A stretch of 32,035 nucleotides of DNA, taken from IMG/VR virus record IMGVR_UViG_3300030108_002666, positions 1-32,035 of that record. One strand, written 5' to 3'. The translations under genes and the position numbers were made by a program. The DNA comes from a virus. Below are positions 1-6,881 of this stretch, one piece after another (the first letter of the stretch is position 1; each line of letters opens with the position of its first letter). Below the pieces are notes generated by a model. The model had not been told where the DNA came from and did no database searches. It was given only the letters and a program-made list of their open reading frames with translations.

Positions 1-599
1 ACATTCTTTTCACCAATCAAATTAACCTTTAATCTACATTCTATTCTCTTACCATAATTACCATATTCATCTTCTAAGTAGAAGTAATAAGGCGCTCTGT
101 TTTCTAGTGCGTAAGAAACGTTCTCTGGAATATGAATATGTTTATACAAGAACTTCTCTAGTTCTACTGTATCATCAGTAAAACAAGATTTGAATATAGT
201 TCTTGCTAATGCGGCAAGAAGAACGGATTTGTTGCCCATAATTCCATTAACATAATATCTAGTTTTTACTTTATTGAAGTGGACCATATATCCTTCTTCT
301 CCAATGTAAATATTATATGCAAATTGCTCTCCTTCTTTAATATCATCTTTCGGTTGTTCCCAAGATGGAGTATAGTATCCTCTACTTCTACGATATGTAT
401 TTCTATACATATTTCTCCTAGATATTTTTAGTTTGCTACTAAGCCAACTTTTTACTGCTTCAATCATAGGATTGTTAGCATTTCTAAAACTTCTAGGGTT
501 TATATTAACAGTATTGTATTCTTCATCTTCTGAAAATCTTACTATTGTTGAATCGTATTCCCTCGAATCATCGGGTCTTTGTATTAATAATTCTGTCAT
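1..599 (-). CDS. Hypothetical protein, 3' end outside window
   Basis: The reading frame starts at ATG 599-597 and stays open to the window edge, about 199 codons, so the C-terminus is missing. A GGTGAT Shine-Dalgarno sits just upstream and overlaps the stop of the preceding gene, so translation is probably coupled. The N-terminal quarter is acidic. An Arg/Tyr-rich stretch follows near residues 58-75, then a mixed alpha/beta region with no motif I recognise. No membrane segment or signal peptide is visible. It is the last visible member of the leftward operon. Function unknown; the frame itself is well supported. Confidence 0.75.
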   Translation of the reverse strand, partial: MTELLIQRPDDSREYDSTIVRFSEDEEYNTVNINPRSFRNANNPMIEAVKSWLSSKLKISRRNMYRNTYRRSRGYYTPSWEQPKDDIKEGEQFAYNIYIGEEGYMVHFNKVKTRYYVNGIMGNKSVLLAALARTIFKSCFTDDTVELEKFLYKHIHIPENVSYALENRAPYYFYLEDEYGNYGKRIECRLKVNLIGEKN

Positions 600-603
600 T
601 TTA

Positions 604-756
604 TCACCTTAATTTACTCTTATAATTTTGTACACATTTAGGGTGTACTTCCTCTTTAATGTCTTTTGGATGGGTTAGTTGACCACCACAAATTCGACAA
701 CTTGTTGCTATATTATTGCCCTTTCTATCTTTTGTATATTTAGGATTCTTTGTCAT
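604..756 (-). CDS. Small zinc-ribbon-like protein, 50 aa
   Basis: Fifty codons from ATG 756 to TGA 606-604. The protein is basic at its N-terminus. It has a C-x2-C pair (residues 20-23, CRIC followed by GG) and a later HPKC (Cys41), which could bind one zinc ion. A GTGAT Shine-Dalgarno lies upstream. The stop codon overlaps the Shine-Dalgarno of the next gene and the start lies within the end of the previous one, a typical coupled mini-gene arrangement. Zinc binding is inferred from Cys spacing only; function unknown. Confidence 0.6.
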   Translation of the reverse strand: MTKNPKYTKDRKGNNIATSCRICGGQLTHPKDIKEEVHPKCVQNYKSKLR

Positions 757-904
757 CTTTAATCACTCTCTGTCGTGATACTAATAGATGTGGATGTTTA
801 AGAAGTAACTCTTTTAGAGCATCTGAGACAGATTGAATATCTTCATATTCTTCCATCCAAACGCTACCGTTTTGTTTACATATGCTTATTCGGAATTTAT
901 CCAA
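740..904 (-). CDS. Hypothetical small protein, 54 aa
   Basis: Open frame filling the gap between its neighbours. The most upstream plausible start is TTG 904-902 behind a GAGAGGGA purine run; an internal ATG at about 857 would give 38 residues. It overlaps the upstream gene's end by 19 nt and the next gene's start by 17 nt, as expected for this packed operon. The sequence is acidic then Leu-rich (EEYEDIQSVSDALKELLLKH), probably helical. No family recognised. The existence of the gene is likely but its start is uncertain. Confidence 0.45.
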   Translation of the reverse strand: MDKFRISICKQNGSVWMEEYEDIQSVSDALKELLLKHPHLLVSRQRVIKDDKES

Positions 905-1179
905 TTGGATTCCCTCTCAATATAAGCCATTAATTCCCTATAGTTATTCCTTTCGTCTATTAGCCAATCTTTGAATGTATAACTTTTAGTTATATTGTTT
1001 TTTAGTATAAAATGTCTTATCCATTTTACACATAAATGCTGTTTATTTATATCATCTAAATCATAAGTCTTAGAATTATCTATTCTTTGTAATAACTCTA
1101 TATAATCATCGTGAGATAATATTTCTCCCCATTCCATAACACAGTTTTTTAATTCATTTATATCTTTAAATATTGTCAT
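886..1179 (-). CDS. Hypothetical protein, 97 aa
   Basis: Starts at ATG 1179, overlapping the preceding stop as ATGA, with a GATGATT Shine-Dalgarno-like sequence upstream. The protein is mostly helical and charged, with several Trp residues and an acidic C-terminus. No catalytic motif, Cys pair or membrane segment is visible. Its tight coupling on both sides places it in the same leftward transcript as its neighbours. I do not recognise the family. Confidence 0.7.
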   Translation of the reverse strand: MTIFKDINELKNCVMEWGEILSHDDYIELLQRIDNSKTYDLDDINKQHLCVKWIRHFILKNNITKSYTFKDWLIDERNNYRELMAYIERESNWINSE

Positions 1180-1505
1180 TTAATCATCTCTAATTTTATA
1201 AAATCATGATTTAATTTATAGGAATATGATTCATAAGTTGAACCATGTACTCCTTTAATAGTAGTAGTATCTACTACATGTATGAATTTTTCACCTCTCA
1301 TTATGTTACCTAATTTTTGGTAACTAGCAGTATCGGATACAACTTTACTTCCGTTAGTTGTAATTATATCCATTAATGTATGAATTGTACTTAGTGGAGA
1401 ATTCCATAATGCTTCAACTAAAGCCCTTTTTATGGCTACGTTCTTAGGTTTAGTTTCGAATGTTATTTTATAATTATCTATTTTAATTGTATATTCTTTC
1501 TTCAT
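1176..1505 (-). CDS. Hypothetical protein, 109 aa
   Basis: ATG start at 1505 behind a GGAAGTGAAG purine-rich site. The protein opens with two predicted beta strands rich in Lys/Ile, then a helical Ala/Leu stretch (AIKRALVEALW), then a Thr/Ser-rich middle. It overlaps the next gene by 4 nt (ATGA). No known motif is visible; nucleic-acid binding is possible from its basic charge but unsupported. A short hairpin lies immediately upstream of its ribosome-binding site. Confidence 0.7.
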   Translation of the reverse strand: MKKEYTIKIDNYKITFETKPKNVAIKRALVEALWNSPLSTIHTLMDIITTNGSKVVSDTASYQKLGNIMRGEKFIHVVDTTTIKGVHGSTYESYSYKLNHDFIKLEMIK

Positions 1506-1518
1506 ATCTTCACTTCCT

Positions 1519-1533
1519 TCTCTATTATAGAGA
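1519..1533. repeat. Short inverted repeat upstream of the 1176-1505 gene
   Basis: TCTCTA-TTA-TAGAGA, a perfect 6-bp stem with a 3-nt loop. It sits 14 nt upstream of the start codon of the 1176-1505 gene, within a 63-nt intergenic gap. It has no adjacent T-run, so a terminator is unlikely; it could be a protein site or an mRNA hairpin next to the ribosome-binding site. The TCTATAGA-like core resembles the dyads near 6.4-6.6 kb. Confidence 0.35.
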
Positions 1534-1568
1534 GGTAAAATTAATCTTTAATTTCGTCTATATTAATG

Positions 1569-1775
1569 TTAACCTAAATTCGGTTTAGGTTTATAACGCT
1601 TAAGTATTTTCTTACCTAGATAATAACTTAATCCAGACCAAAATAATATTTCTACTGTTATTAGTATAACTCCAACGGTATTACCGAATTTCCAAATATC
1701 TCCATTTAGACATCCTTCAAACTCCATACAGAAATCGGAGAATTTCATATCCATTTCATAATCTGGAACATTCAT
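1569..1775 (-). CDS. Small membrane protein, 68 aa
   Basis: ATG start at 1775. The N-terminal half is acidic and contains two Cys residues (FCMEFEGC). A single hydrophobic segment at about residues 34-54 is long enough to span a membrane. It is followed by a positively charged tail (KKILKRYKPKP), which by the positive-inside rule predicts an outside N-terminus. It lies beside another small membrane protein (1777-1947), so the two may work together at the host membrane. Family and function unknown. Confidence 0.65.
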   Translation of the reverse strand: MNVPDYEMDMKFSDFCMEFEGCLNGDIWKFGNTVGVILITVEILFWSGLSYYLGKKILKRYKPKPNLG

Positions 1776-1776
1776 A

Positions 1777-1947
1777 TTATCTTCCGTAATTTCTCAATCC
1801 GTTTGTAAAATCTTTATTCATTTGTTCTACTTCTGTTTCAGTAAATGATATTTCGCCTACTTCAAAAGTAACCGCTTGATAAACAACATACCATGCTACT
1901 GATAACAGCGTTAATGCAATTGTTCCCGCTATAATTAATGTGGACAT
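1777..1947 (-). CDS. Small membrane protein, 56 aa
   Basis: ATG 1947 to TAA 1779-1777, 56 residues. It begins with a hydrophobic segment (residues 4-24), then an acidic soluble tail, so it is probably a membrane-anchored protein with the C-terminus exposed. The stop is 1 nt from the start of the next small membrane gene. No clear Shine-Dalgarno is seen, and the upstream 165 nt hold a hairpin-rich noncoding segment, so this gene may be transcribed separately from those to its right. Function unknown. Confidence 0.55.
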   Translation of the reverse strand: MSTLIIAGTIALTLLSVAWYVVYQAVTFEVGEISFTETEVEQMNKDFTNGLRNYGR

Positions 1948-1973
1948 AACTAGCCCATAACGGTTTAAAAAAT

Positions 1974-2112
1974 AAACTTAGTGGAAAAACCAAGGAGCGA
2001 AGACCCCTTTTCCTAGTCCGCAAGGGAATTGCTGAAATTAAGATTTAGTTTTATTACTTGGAAAAACCACTGAGTTTTGGTGAGACACGTAAAGTGTCGA
2101 GTTTTATTTTAT
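1974..2112 (+). ncRNA. Candidate structured noncoding RNA between two leftward genes
   Basis: An 11-bp stem pairs 1974-1984 (AAACTTAGTGG) with 2067-2077 (CCACTGAGTTT). It continues across a symmetrical A5/A5 internal loop into CCAA/TTGG. One pair is U-G if the plus strand is transcribed and A-C if the minus strand is, which favours the plus strand. A second hairpin, GACAC-GTAAA-GTGTC (2084-2098), is followed by T-rich sequence. No ORF covers the segment. A TATA-like TTTAAAAAATAA lies at about 1960-1972, but its distance to the stem is short, so the promoter is not established. Confidence 0.45.
2084..2112 (+). terminator. Hairpin plus T-rich tract
   Basis: GACAC-GTAAA-GTGTC (2084-2098) followed on the plus strand by GAG and then TTTTATTTTATTT. 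It could end the candidate plus-strand RNA. On the minus strand it lies just downstream of the stop of the 2113-2313 gene, but there it is not followed by a U-run. Confidence 0.4.
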
Positions 2113-2313
2113 TTAATTCCCGCCAACGATTGCGGGAACTAATTCTACATCTGAAACATCATCCCAGTTTACAGCATTGATGTCACTACGATTAATCATT
2201 TCACCATCAACAAACACCCAATGTGTTGCGTGTTCATTTATGTGGTCCATAATTTCAGTAGTGGCTACTGATATTTCTGTGTGTCCTGTTTCATTTAATA
2301 TTCTTAGTTTCAT
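2113..2313 (-). CDS. Ubiquitin-like (ThiS/MoaD/tail-protein-I-like) small protein
   Basis: About 66 residues. The pattern is a beta hairpin, a helix (TEIMDHINEH), a strand plus turn (WVFVDGEMINR), and a last strand ending VELVPAIVGG-N. The final segment closely resembles the end of ThiS/MoaD sulfur carriers and of lambda-type tail assembly protein I, all beta-grasp folds with a diglycine. Here one Asn follows the GG, so exposing the GG would need trimming. No E1 or JAB protease gene is in the window. I prefer ATG 2313 (GGTTGAT upstream); TTG 2319 is also possible. The fold call is an inference from sequence pattern. Confidence 0.6.
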   Translation of the reverse strand: MKLRILNETGHTEISVATTEIMDHINEHATHWVFVDGEMINRSDINAVNWDDVSDVELVPAIVGGN

Positions 2314-2315
2314 AT

Positions 2316-2552
2316 TCAATCAACCCTCCTATTTATTTCACTGTTTTGTTCGTTTATAAGCGTACCCTTTTCTTGTAATCTTTTACCCATTACTAATATT
2401 GTTTTCTCGTAATGTTCTACGATAGCCCCTACTTCTTGCATTTTAGTCTGTAACTGTTTAGCATATAAAGTAAGGGTTTGGTTGTTTTGTTCAAGATTAG
2501 AGTTTAACGCCTCTAGTTCTTCTATTCTTATTTTCATATCTTTTTTTAACAT
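2316..2552 (-). CDS. Coiled-coil protein, 78 aa
   Basis: Start chosen at ATG 2552, which overlaps the stop of the upstream gene (ATGTTAA) and follows AGAGGAAATA; an in-frame ATG at 2582 would add ten residues. Nearly the whole protein is a predicted coiled coil with heptad-spaced Leu/Ile (IEELEALNSNLEQNNQTL onward). It contains no Cys. Its stop lies 5 nt before the ubiquitin-like gene. A structural or oligomerisation role is plausible, but nothing more specific can be said. Confidence 0.65.
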   Translation of the reverse strand: MLKKDMKIRIEELEALNSNLEQNNQTLTLYAKQLQTKMQEVGAIVEHYEKTILVMGKRLQEKGTLINEQNSEINRRVD

Positions 2553-2701
2553 ATTATTTCCTCTTTTATATTCAATTTGCATCCTATTGGATTTTTATTT
2601 CTAAATATTTCCATACATTTCTTAGAACACATGACTCTACCGAATATTGCATATCTTTTTTCGGCCCACTCAATATTACGTTTACAAATGTAACAGTTCA
2701 T
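2546..2701 (-). CDS. Zinc-finger mini-protein, 51 aa
   Basis: ATG 2701 to TAA 2548-2546. It carries C3-x2-C6 at the N-terminus and C25-x3-C29 (MCSKKC) about twenty residues later, a spacing compatible with a treble-clef or FCS-type zinc site. The aromatic/basic residues between them fit a small beta hairpin (RYAIFGRV). The gene overlaps the start of the coiled-coil gene. Zinc binding is inferred; function unknown. It is one of several short Cys-pair proteins in this operon. Confidence 0.6.
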   Translation of the reverse strand: MNCYICKRNIEWAEKRYAIFGRVMCSKKCMEIFRNKNPIGCKLNIKEEIIC

Positions 2702-2731
2702 GCATCCAAGTTATAATATAGACTTTTAACT

Positions 2732-4144
2732 TTATTCTTCTCCTCCCGTTTCAGTTTCACTTTTGGGAAGATTTTTCAATCTTTCAATCTCTCTACTTGC
2801 TTCTCTCTTAGTCCAATTTTTATTGGGTTCACCGCCTAAACTTCTTACATATGCAAGTTGTTTTTCTGTAGCAGGTTCGGAAACTCGGTTAACAATTTTA
2901 ACAACTCTTGATATTTGTTTTGTAGACATTGGCCTTAAGTTATTTATCTTACGAATCATATCTCTCAAGAAGGTTTTCTCCCAATTATTTTCTCCATAAT
3001 CAGTGTTAAAGAGAGGAAGGTCATTCTGATTACAGAATAAATCGAATGCTTCATCTAATTTCTTTTGATGTTCTATTTGTTCTAGTCTTCTTTTCTCTCT
3101 ACGAATGGCCTCTCTAGCCTCGTATTCCTCTTGTTCCTTACGTCTTCTCTCTGCTTGTTCTTCTCTCTCTTTAACAACAAAGGCAACTCTCTCTGCTCTT
3201 TCTTCATCTTTAGCCGCAAGTATTCCTTTTTGTCTTTCTAAATCAAAGAAGAAAATCTGTAAGTCATTCCATAATCTTTGATTAGGCCATCCTCTTGTAT
3301 CTTTTTGTGCAACACTTTCTTGTTCATCGCCTCTTGAATAATTCCACCTTTCGGAATAACCTAATTCTTGATATTTAGATTTCTTAATTCTTTCTCCTGT
3401 TTCATCATGATAATAAAACCATTTTTTGTTATCGGGATGATTCCATCTCCAAACAATAGAAGCCATAGCATAATCAGGTTCACCCATTTGACTTACAGCC
3501 TTTTTACGAATTAACTGTTGATGCTCATATCTGTTAGTATCGCTATCCCAATAGGATTCGCCATTTCTAACATTAACTCGTAAATCTGTTTCCTTAACAG
3601 CATTGAACCATTCTTCGAATTGTTCTCCCCATTGATTCCACCACCATTCTGCCTTCATAGTTTTCACTGATTCCTTAATCCATTCTCCGATTCTTTCTTG
3701 AGTAATCATATCGGCAGGTACATTCAAATCGGCTAATAGATGTCTTGCAACCATCCAAAAACCAATATGTTCACTGCCTACTATTTCTCTTATATTGTTT
3801 TCAGTATTTACTATCTCAAAATGCCAAGCGATTTTATGCCCACAAACACATTCATGTGGGTGTTTCTCTTGATGGATAGCAGGTAATATATCATCGGCTG
3901 ATTCCCTCATTGGAACATACCAAATATTACCAGTTGCTTTCCATTCAAGTTTTGCTTCTGCCCAATCATCTGATACAGATAGATTAGTTAGTCTTTCCTT
4001 CAATGCAATGTTATATGCACCAGTAGGATTAACCCACTTCTCATCTACCACATCTCTAAGTATTTGACCTACATCTATGTGGTCATTTGCTCCAACTCTT
4101 TCTGCTATTCCTCTTAATTCATTTAATTCATTTTCTGCTGTCAT
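2732..4144 (-). CDS. Large multidomain phage-type protein, 470 aa, function unknown
   Basis: ATG 4144 behind GGAGTGAT. Three parts are visible. A first domain contains ECVCGHKIAWHFEIVN and later GSEHIGFWM, a layout seen in phage proteins with a small Cys/His metal site (ECVCGH). A strongly charged Arg/Glu coiled coil follows, about residues 310-365. A C-terminal motif, ATEKQLAYVRSLGG followed by TKREASREIERL, resembles a short helical module common at the ends of phage proteins. The middle is unusually rich in Trp. It is the largest gene of the leftward block. Function unknown; possibly linked to nucleic-acid metabolism. Confidence 0.75.
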   Translation of the reverse strand: MTAENELNELRGIAERVGANDHIDVGQILRDVVDEKWVNPTGAYNIALKERLTNLSVSDDWAEAKLEWKATGNIWYVPMRESADDILPAIHQEKHPHECVCGHKIAWHFEIVNTENNIREIVGSEHIGFWMVARHLLADLNVPADMITQERIGEWIKESVKTMKAEWWWNQWGEQFEEWFNAVKETDLRVNVRNGESYWDSDTNRYEHQQLIRKKAVSQMGEPDYAMASIVWRWNHPDNKKWFYYHDETGERIKKSKYQELGYSERWNYSRGDEQESVAQKDTRGWPNQRLWNDLQIFFFDLERQKGILAAKDEERAERVAFVVKEREEQAERRRKEQEEYEAREAIRREKRRLEQIEHQKKLDEAFDLFCNQNDLPLFNTDYGENNWEKTFLRDMIRKINNLRPMSTKQISRVVKIVNRVSEPATEKQLAYVRSLGGEPNKNWTKREASREIERLKNLPKSETETGGEE

Positions 4145-4440
4145 ATTATCACTCCTAATATTAATCCTGTTAATGGTATGTAAGGTAATGCTGACAATAC
4201 CAAGTTTAGGTATTTTTGTTGTTTTCTTTGTTTTTTATATTCTAATTCTTCTGATACTTTTGTAAGATAATTATCCATAAAATCTTTATCTCTACTGGCT
4301 TCTATTATATCGTAAGGCTCTGGTGTATTAAAGTCCCAATATAATCTATATCCTTCGAGATATAAATGTGGTAATAATTCTACTTTCTTTTTAGTAAAGG
4401 GTTTTACATATTTACCCTTTCTATCATCCCATTGCATCAT
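4141..4440 (-). CDS. Tail-anchored membrane protein, 99 aa
   Basis: Starts ATG 4440 (a second ATG follows at once) and overlaps both neighbours. The first 75 residues are soluble and charged. The last 22 (YLNLVLSALPYIPLTGLIL and on) form one hydrophobic segment reaching the C-terminus, so the protein is probably tail-anchored with its bulk in the cytoplasm. No catalytic motif is seen and the family is not recognised. Confidence 0.65.
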   Translation of the reverse strand: MMQWDDRKGKYVKPFTKKKVELLPHLYLEGYRLYWDFNTPEPYDIIEASRDKDFMDNYLTKVSEELEYKKQRKQQKYLNLVLSALPYIPLTGLILGVII

Positions 4441-4787
4441 TCATCCACTTCCCAAGTTAATCCGCCATCTTCTGACCAAGAACCATCTTTTATTACAAAG
4501 TCACCTTCATATTTTTTATATTCATCTTTTTCTCTATGTAAAAAGAATTTATCAGTTGGTATATCACCAGTTACTTCTAATCCACAGTTTTCACATTTTA
4601 ACCATACTCTAAAATGAAAACCACTTTTGAAGGAACTGCTTGCTTCTAAGTCTAGTGAAACAACTCTAAATTTATGTGGTTCGTTCCAAGAGTATTTACC
4701 CTTTTTACATCCAGCCCATCCTTTATTTCTTTCAACGGTTCTTTTACCATCGTCATCATAAGTTATTGTTATTGTATCATCAGTCAT
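4437..4787 (-). CDS. Hypothetical protein with one CxxC, 116 aa
   Basis: ATG 4787 overlaps the previous stop (ATGA). Beta-rich acidic/basic mix with the sequence LKCENCGLEVTGDIP in the middle and an acidic C-terminus. A single Cys pair plus nearby His residues could form half of a metal site. It is placed between two mini-genes in the coupled operon. Function unknown. Confidence 0.7.
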   Translation of the reverse strand: MTDDTITITYDDDGKRTVERNKGWAGCKKGKYSWNEPHKFRVVSLDLEASSSFKSGFHFRVWLKCENCGLEVTGDIPTDKFFLHREKDEYKKYEGDFVIKDGSWSEDGGLTWEVDE

Positions 4788-4924
4788 TCTTCTTCAACTC
4801 CTTTTGGAATCATCATTATATGTTCGGGCCAATCTTGACAACTATTACAAACAGTTGCGCCGTAATAACATAGTTCTTCACAACCTGCTTTTTCACATTC
4901 TATTGCATACATATTTTTACCCAT
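4784..4924 (-). CDS. Cys-rich mini-protein, 46 aa
   Basis: ATG 4924 to TGA 4786-4784. Five Cys residues (10, 15, 19, 26, 29) within 20 residues, including VCNSCQDWP, strongly suggest a small zinc-binding knuckle. The start overlaps the upstream stop as TAATG and the stop overlaps the next start as ATGA. Function unknown. Confidence 0.65.
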   Translation of the reverse strand: MGKNMYAIECEKAGCEELCYYGATVCNSCQDWPEHIMMIPKGVEEE

Positions 4925-5067
4925 TACTTAATCACCACTAATCTAATATCATCATCTAAGTATCCTAATAACTTTTGAATTAATGCATCTTTATTTCTGA
5001 ACATATAAACATGCGGCCCATCATCTTCATCGCATCCTTTCCAATCTGTTAGTATATATTTAGCCAT
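4924..5067 (-). CDS. Hypothetical protein, 47 aa
   Basis: ATG 5067 to TAA 4926-4924, linked to both neighbours by TAATG overlaps. It begins AKYILTDWKGCDEDDGPHVYMF, an alternating beta-strand/acidic-loop pattern, then a helix and a basic last strand. It is too short to assign, but the perfect stop-start linkage on both sides supports a real gene. Confidence 0.6.
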   Translation of the reverse strand: MAKYILTDWKGCDEDDGPHVYMFRNKDALIQKLLGYLDDDIRLVVIK

Positions 5068-5318
5068 TAAACATCATCTCCATATTCATTATCCATTACA
5101 TGAAATGCGTGTTGGTCTGATAAGTAAGCATCTAGTAACTCATCTATTTTATCATAAAGGCTTTTAGCCACACCACCAATCATTTTTCTTTTCCAACCCA
5201 TCCATATTTTATGATGTGAGTTAAGTATTACTTTTGGTTCTAAGTCATCTCCAATGGTAATAACTATTGGAGGCATATCTGCTTCATCTATTAATCTAAA
5301 TTCTATTTGTCTTTCCAT
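5067..5318 (-). CDS. Hypothetical protein, 83 aa
   Basis: I chose ATG 5318, which has GGTGA seven nt upstream; a GTG nine nt earlier would place the Shine-Dalgarno on top of the start. The first half is beta-rich (IEFRLIDEADMPPIVITIGDD), the second half helical, ending in an acidic tail with Asp-Val. No recognised motif. It is transcribed with its neighbours, with TAATG overlap downstream. Confidence 0.65.
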   Translation of the reverse strand: MERQIEFRLIDEADMPPIVITIGDDLEPKVILNSHHKIWMGWKRKMIGGVAKSLYDKIDELLDAYLSDQHAFHVMDNEYGDDV

Positions 5319-5319
5319 T

Positions 5320-5514
5320 TTATTCACCTGTTAATTTTTTACTTAATTCGTGTTTTGCTCTATTCATTCTATTTATTTCTGCTATTGTTGGTTCTCTATG
5401 TTGAGCATCATATCCTAATTCTTCTTTTATAATATATTCTGAATCAAAAGCATCTGAATAAAGATATGCCGCTAATCTATATTTTAGTATTTCTTTCATA
5501 TGTCTTAAATTCAT
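5320..5514 (-). CDS. Hypothetical helical protein, 64 aa
   Basis: ATG 5514 follows a textbook GGGTGATTAA leader. Highly helical, Tyr-rich in the middle, basic at both ends; no Cys. The C-terminal half (IAEINRMNRAKHELSKKL) resembles a short amphipathic helix. No family assigned. Confidence 0.65.
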   Translation of the reverse strand: MNLRHMKEILKYRLAAYLYSDAFDSEYIIKEELGYDAQHREPTIAEINRMNRAKHELSKKLTGE

Positions 5515-5518
5515 TTAA

Positions 5519-5758
5519 TCACCCAAACAATTGTGAATTATCCATTGGTCTATCACCATTAAACTTACCACTCATAATTCTGTGTAAGTTACCTGATGCT
5601 GTTGGATGAACTGTTTTAACGCAATCCATTATTGCACCTGCTGATAAAAGAACGGCCTCCCATTCTTTATCGTTTACAGCATTCACCATGTTTTCTGCTA
5701 GTCGTTGTATCATGGAATTAAGTTCCATTTCTATATTCTCAAAGTATTCTTGTTTCAT
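5519..5758 (-). CDS. Hypothetical helical protein, 79 aa
   Basis: ATG 5758 overlaps the stop of the 213-aa gene (ATGA). It is helical with an acidic N-terminus and a Gly/Asn-rich, probably flexible C-terminus (MSGKFNGDRPMDNSQLFG). It is likely translated in step with the conserved upstream gene. Function unknown. Confidence 0.65.
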   Translation of the reverse strand: MKQEYFENIEMELNSMIQRLAENMVNAVNDKEWEAVLLSAGAIMDCVKTVHPTASGNLHRIMSGKFNGDRPMDNSQLFG

Positions 5759-6396
5759 TTTAATCTCTCCTTTTGTATTTGTTTTAATCTTTCATTTTCT
5801 AAATGTAATTTGTTTTGTCTTTCTATTAGTTTATTGAACTTATGTCCTTTAGGCCACCAACTAGGTTCTCTCGATTGAGGCCATTCAGCAAACTCCCATT
5901 TACCCTCTAAGTAGTAGTGCCTGTAAGAGTCTATCACATACTCCCAACAGTGACTATCATAGTTATTAGGTATTCTGTATTTATCTAACATTGCTATGTT
6001 AACTGGAGTTGCTTCATGTATGTTACCACTTACTAACTTAGATATATCTTGTATTCTTTTTTCACTCCCATGAACTTTATTATATCTAAAAGTAAACTCT
6101 TCACATAAAGCCATACCATGCTCATATAACCACTTAGTATTGTGATTACTTTCTCTAGCCCATATAGTACTAGGATGATTGAGCATTGCTGGTTTCATCA
6201 ATGAAGAATCTATATCTGTATGATATTGTTTTAATTGTCTTAATGATGGTTCTTCACCAAACTTATCTACATATTCGTTAAACAACGCATTCGTATGTAA
6301 CATCTGACAAGTCTCTGTTGGCATTTTAACCACATGTTTATTCAGCATTTCTTTAGCCGCTTTTACTGGATTTTCCGATAGTGCAAATATATTCAT
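5755..6396 (-). CDS. Conserved phage-family protein ('NPxxAA...KHVVKM' family), 213 aa
   Basis: The start MNIFALSENPVKAAKEML, then KHVVKMPTETCQML, and a central WARESNHNTKWLYEHG with EFTFRYNKVHG match a protein family I know from many aquatic phages. Some members are loosely annotated as pyrimidine-dimer glycosylase-like, but I see no evidence for that activity here. The conserved His/Lys, Glu and Trp/Arg residues suggest an enzyme. It is the first gene of the sub-block below the 6397-6617 control region. Family membership is fairly sure; function is not. Confidence 0.7.
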   Translation of the reverse strand: MNIFALSENPVKAAKEMLNKHVVKMPTETCQMLHTNALFNEYVDKFGEEPSLRQLKQYHTDIDSSLMKPAMLNHPSTIWARESNHNTKWLYEHGMALCEEFTFRYNKVHGSEKRIQDISKLVSGNIHEATPVNIAMLDKYRIPNNYDSHCWEYVIDSYRHYYLEGKWEFAEWPQSREPSWWPKGHKFNKLIERQNKLHLENERLKQIQKERLK

Positions 6397-6617
6397 TTTG
6401 TCTCACCTTTTTCTATAGAAGTTAATACCGCCCTTTCATGCAGAGGTCCAATTGGTCAACCAAAAGGTTTTAGGTGCAATCAAGATTATCTATTCCTAAA
6501 CAATAGTTTTGTACCTTATCTATAGAATGTTTCACTGCTATTCATTACTCGGTTTTAACGCCTTTCAATCCTTTTCCGTTACTCGTTCTATAGATAAGTG
6601 GTGGCATAACTTATTCT
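6397..6617. promoter_or_regulatory. Intergenic control region with TCTATAGA dyads and a long inverted repeat
   Basis: A noncoding gap of 221 nt. It contains TTCTATAGAA (6411-6420) just before the 5755-6396 gene. It also has a perfect 13-bp inverted repeat, CTTATCTATAGAA (6515-6527) with TTCTATAGATAAG (6586-6598), enclosing 58 nt. A TTGGTCAACCAA hairpin lies near 6455. The repeated CTATAG cores look like operator half-sites, or arms of a large hairpin RNA. One more TTCTATAGAA lies inside the next gene (6687-6696). Confidence 0.5.
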
Positions 6618-6881
6618 TTAACCTCTAATCGCTATTAGTAATAATACCAAATAGCCTATTAAATCTAATATAACATCCTCATCACTTTCTATAGAATCGT
6701 CACCTTGTAACAACCTATTCAACTTATCATCAATTCTTATTCGGATTAAATCCTCTGCTGAACCCTTAGCAAATATACCAGTTGGGTTTAGCGCCGAATC
6801 GCCATATTGTTTGTTTTTAGCGATAAGTAAGTCTAATACTTCTTTCATTGTTTTTCTAATTTTATCTTGTGTTTCTTTCAT
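6618..6881 (-). CDS. DUF1599/NMAD1-like (MazG-like helical) protein, 87 aa
   Basis: The sequence KNKQYGDSALNPTGIFAKG, then RIRIDDKLNRL and SDEDVILDLIGYLVLL, matches the small all-alpha family called DUF1599 or nucleotide-modification-associated domain 1. It is common in phages and distantly related to MazG/dUTPase-type NTP pyrophosphatases. Acidic residues E43, D44, D51, D52, D67 and D68 are placed as expected for metal binding. The likely role is handling a noncanonical or excess nucleotide. It overlaps the upstream gene by ATGA. Family call good; substrate unknown. Confidence 0.75.
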   Translation of the reverse strand: MKETQDKIRKTMKEVLDLLIAKNKQYGDSALNPTGIFAKGSAEDLIRIRIDDKLNRLLQGDDSIESDEDVILDLIGYLVLLLIAIRG

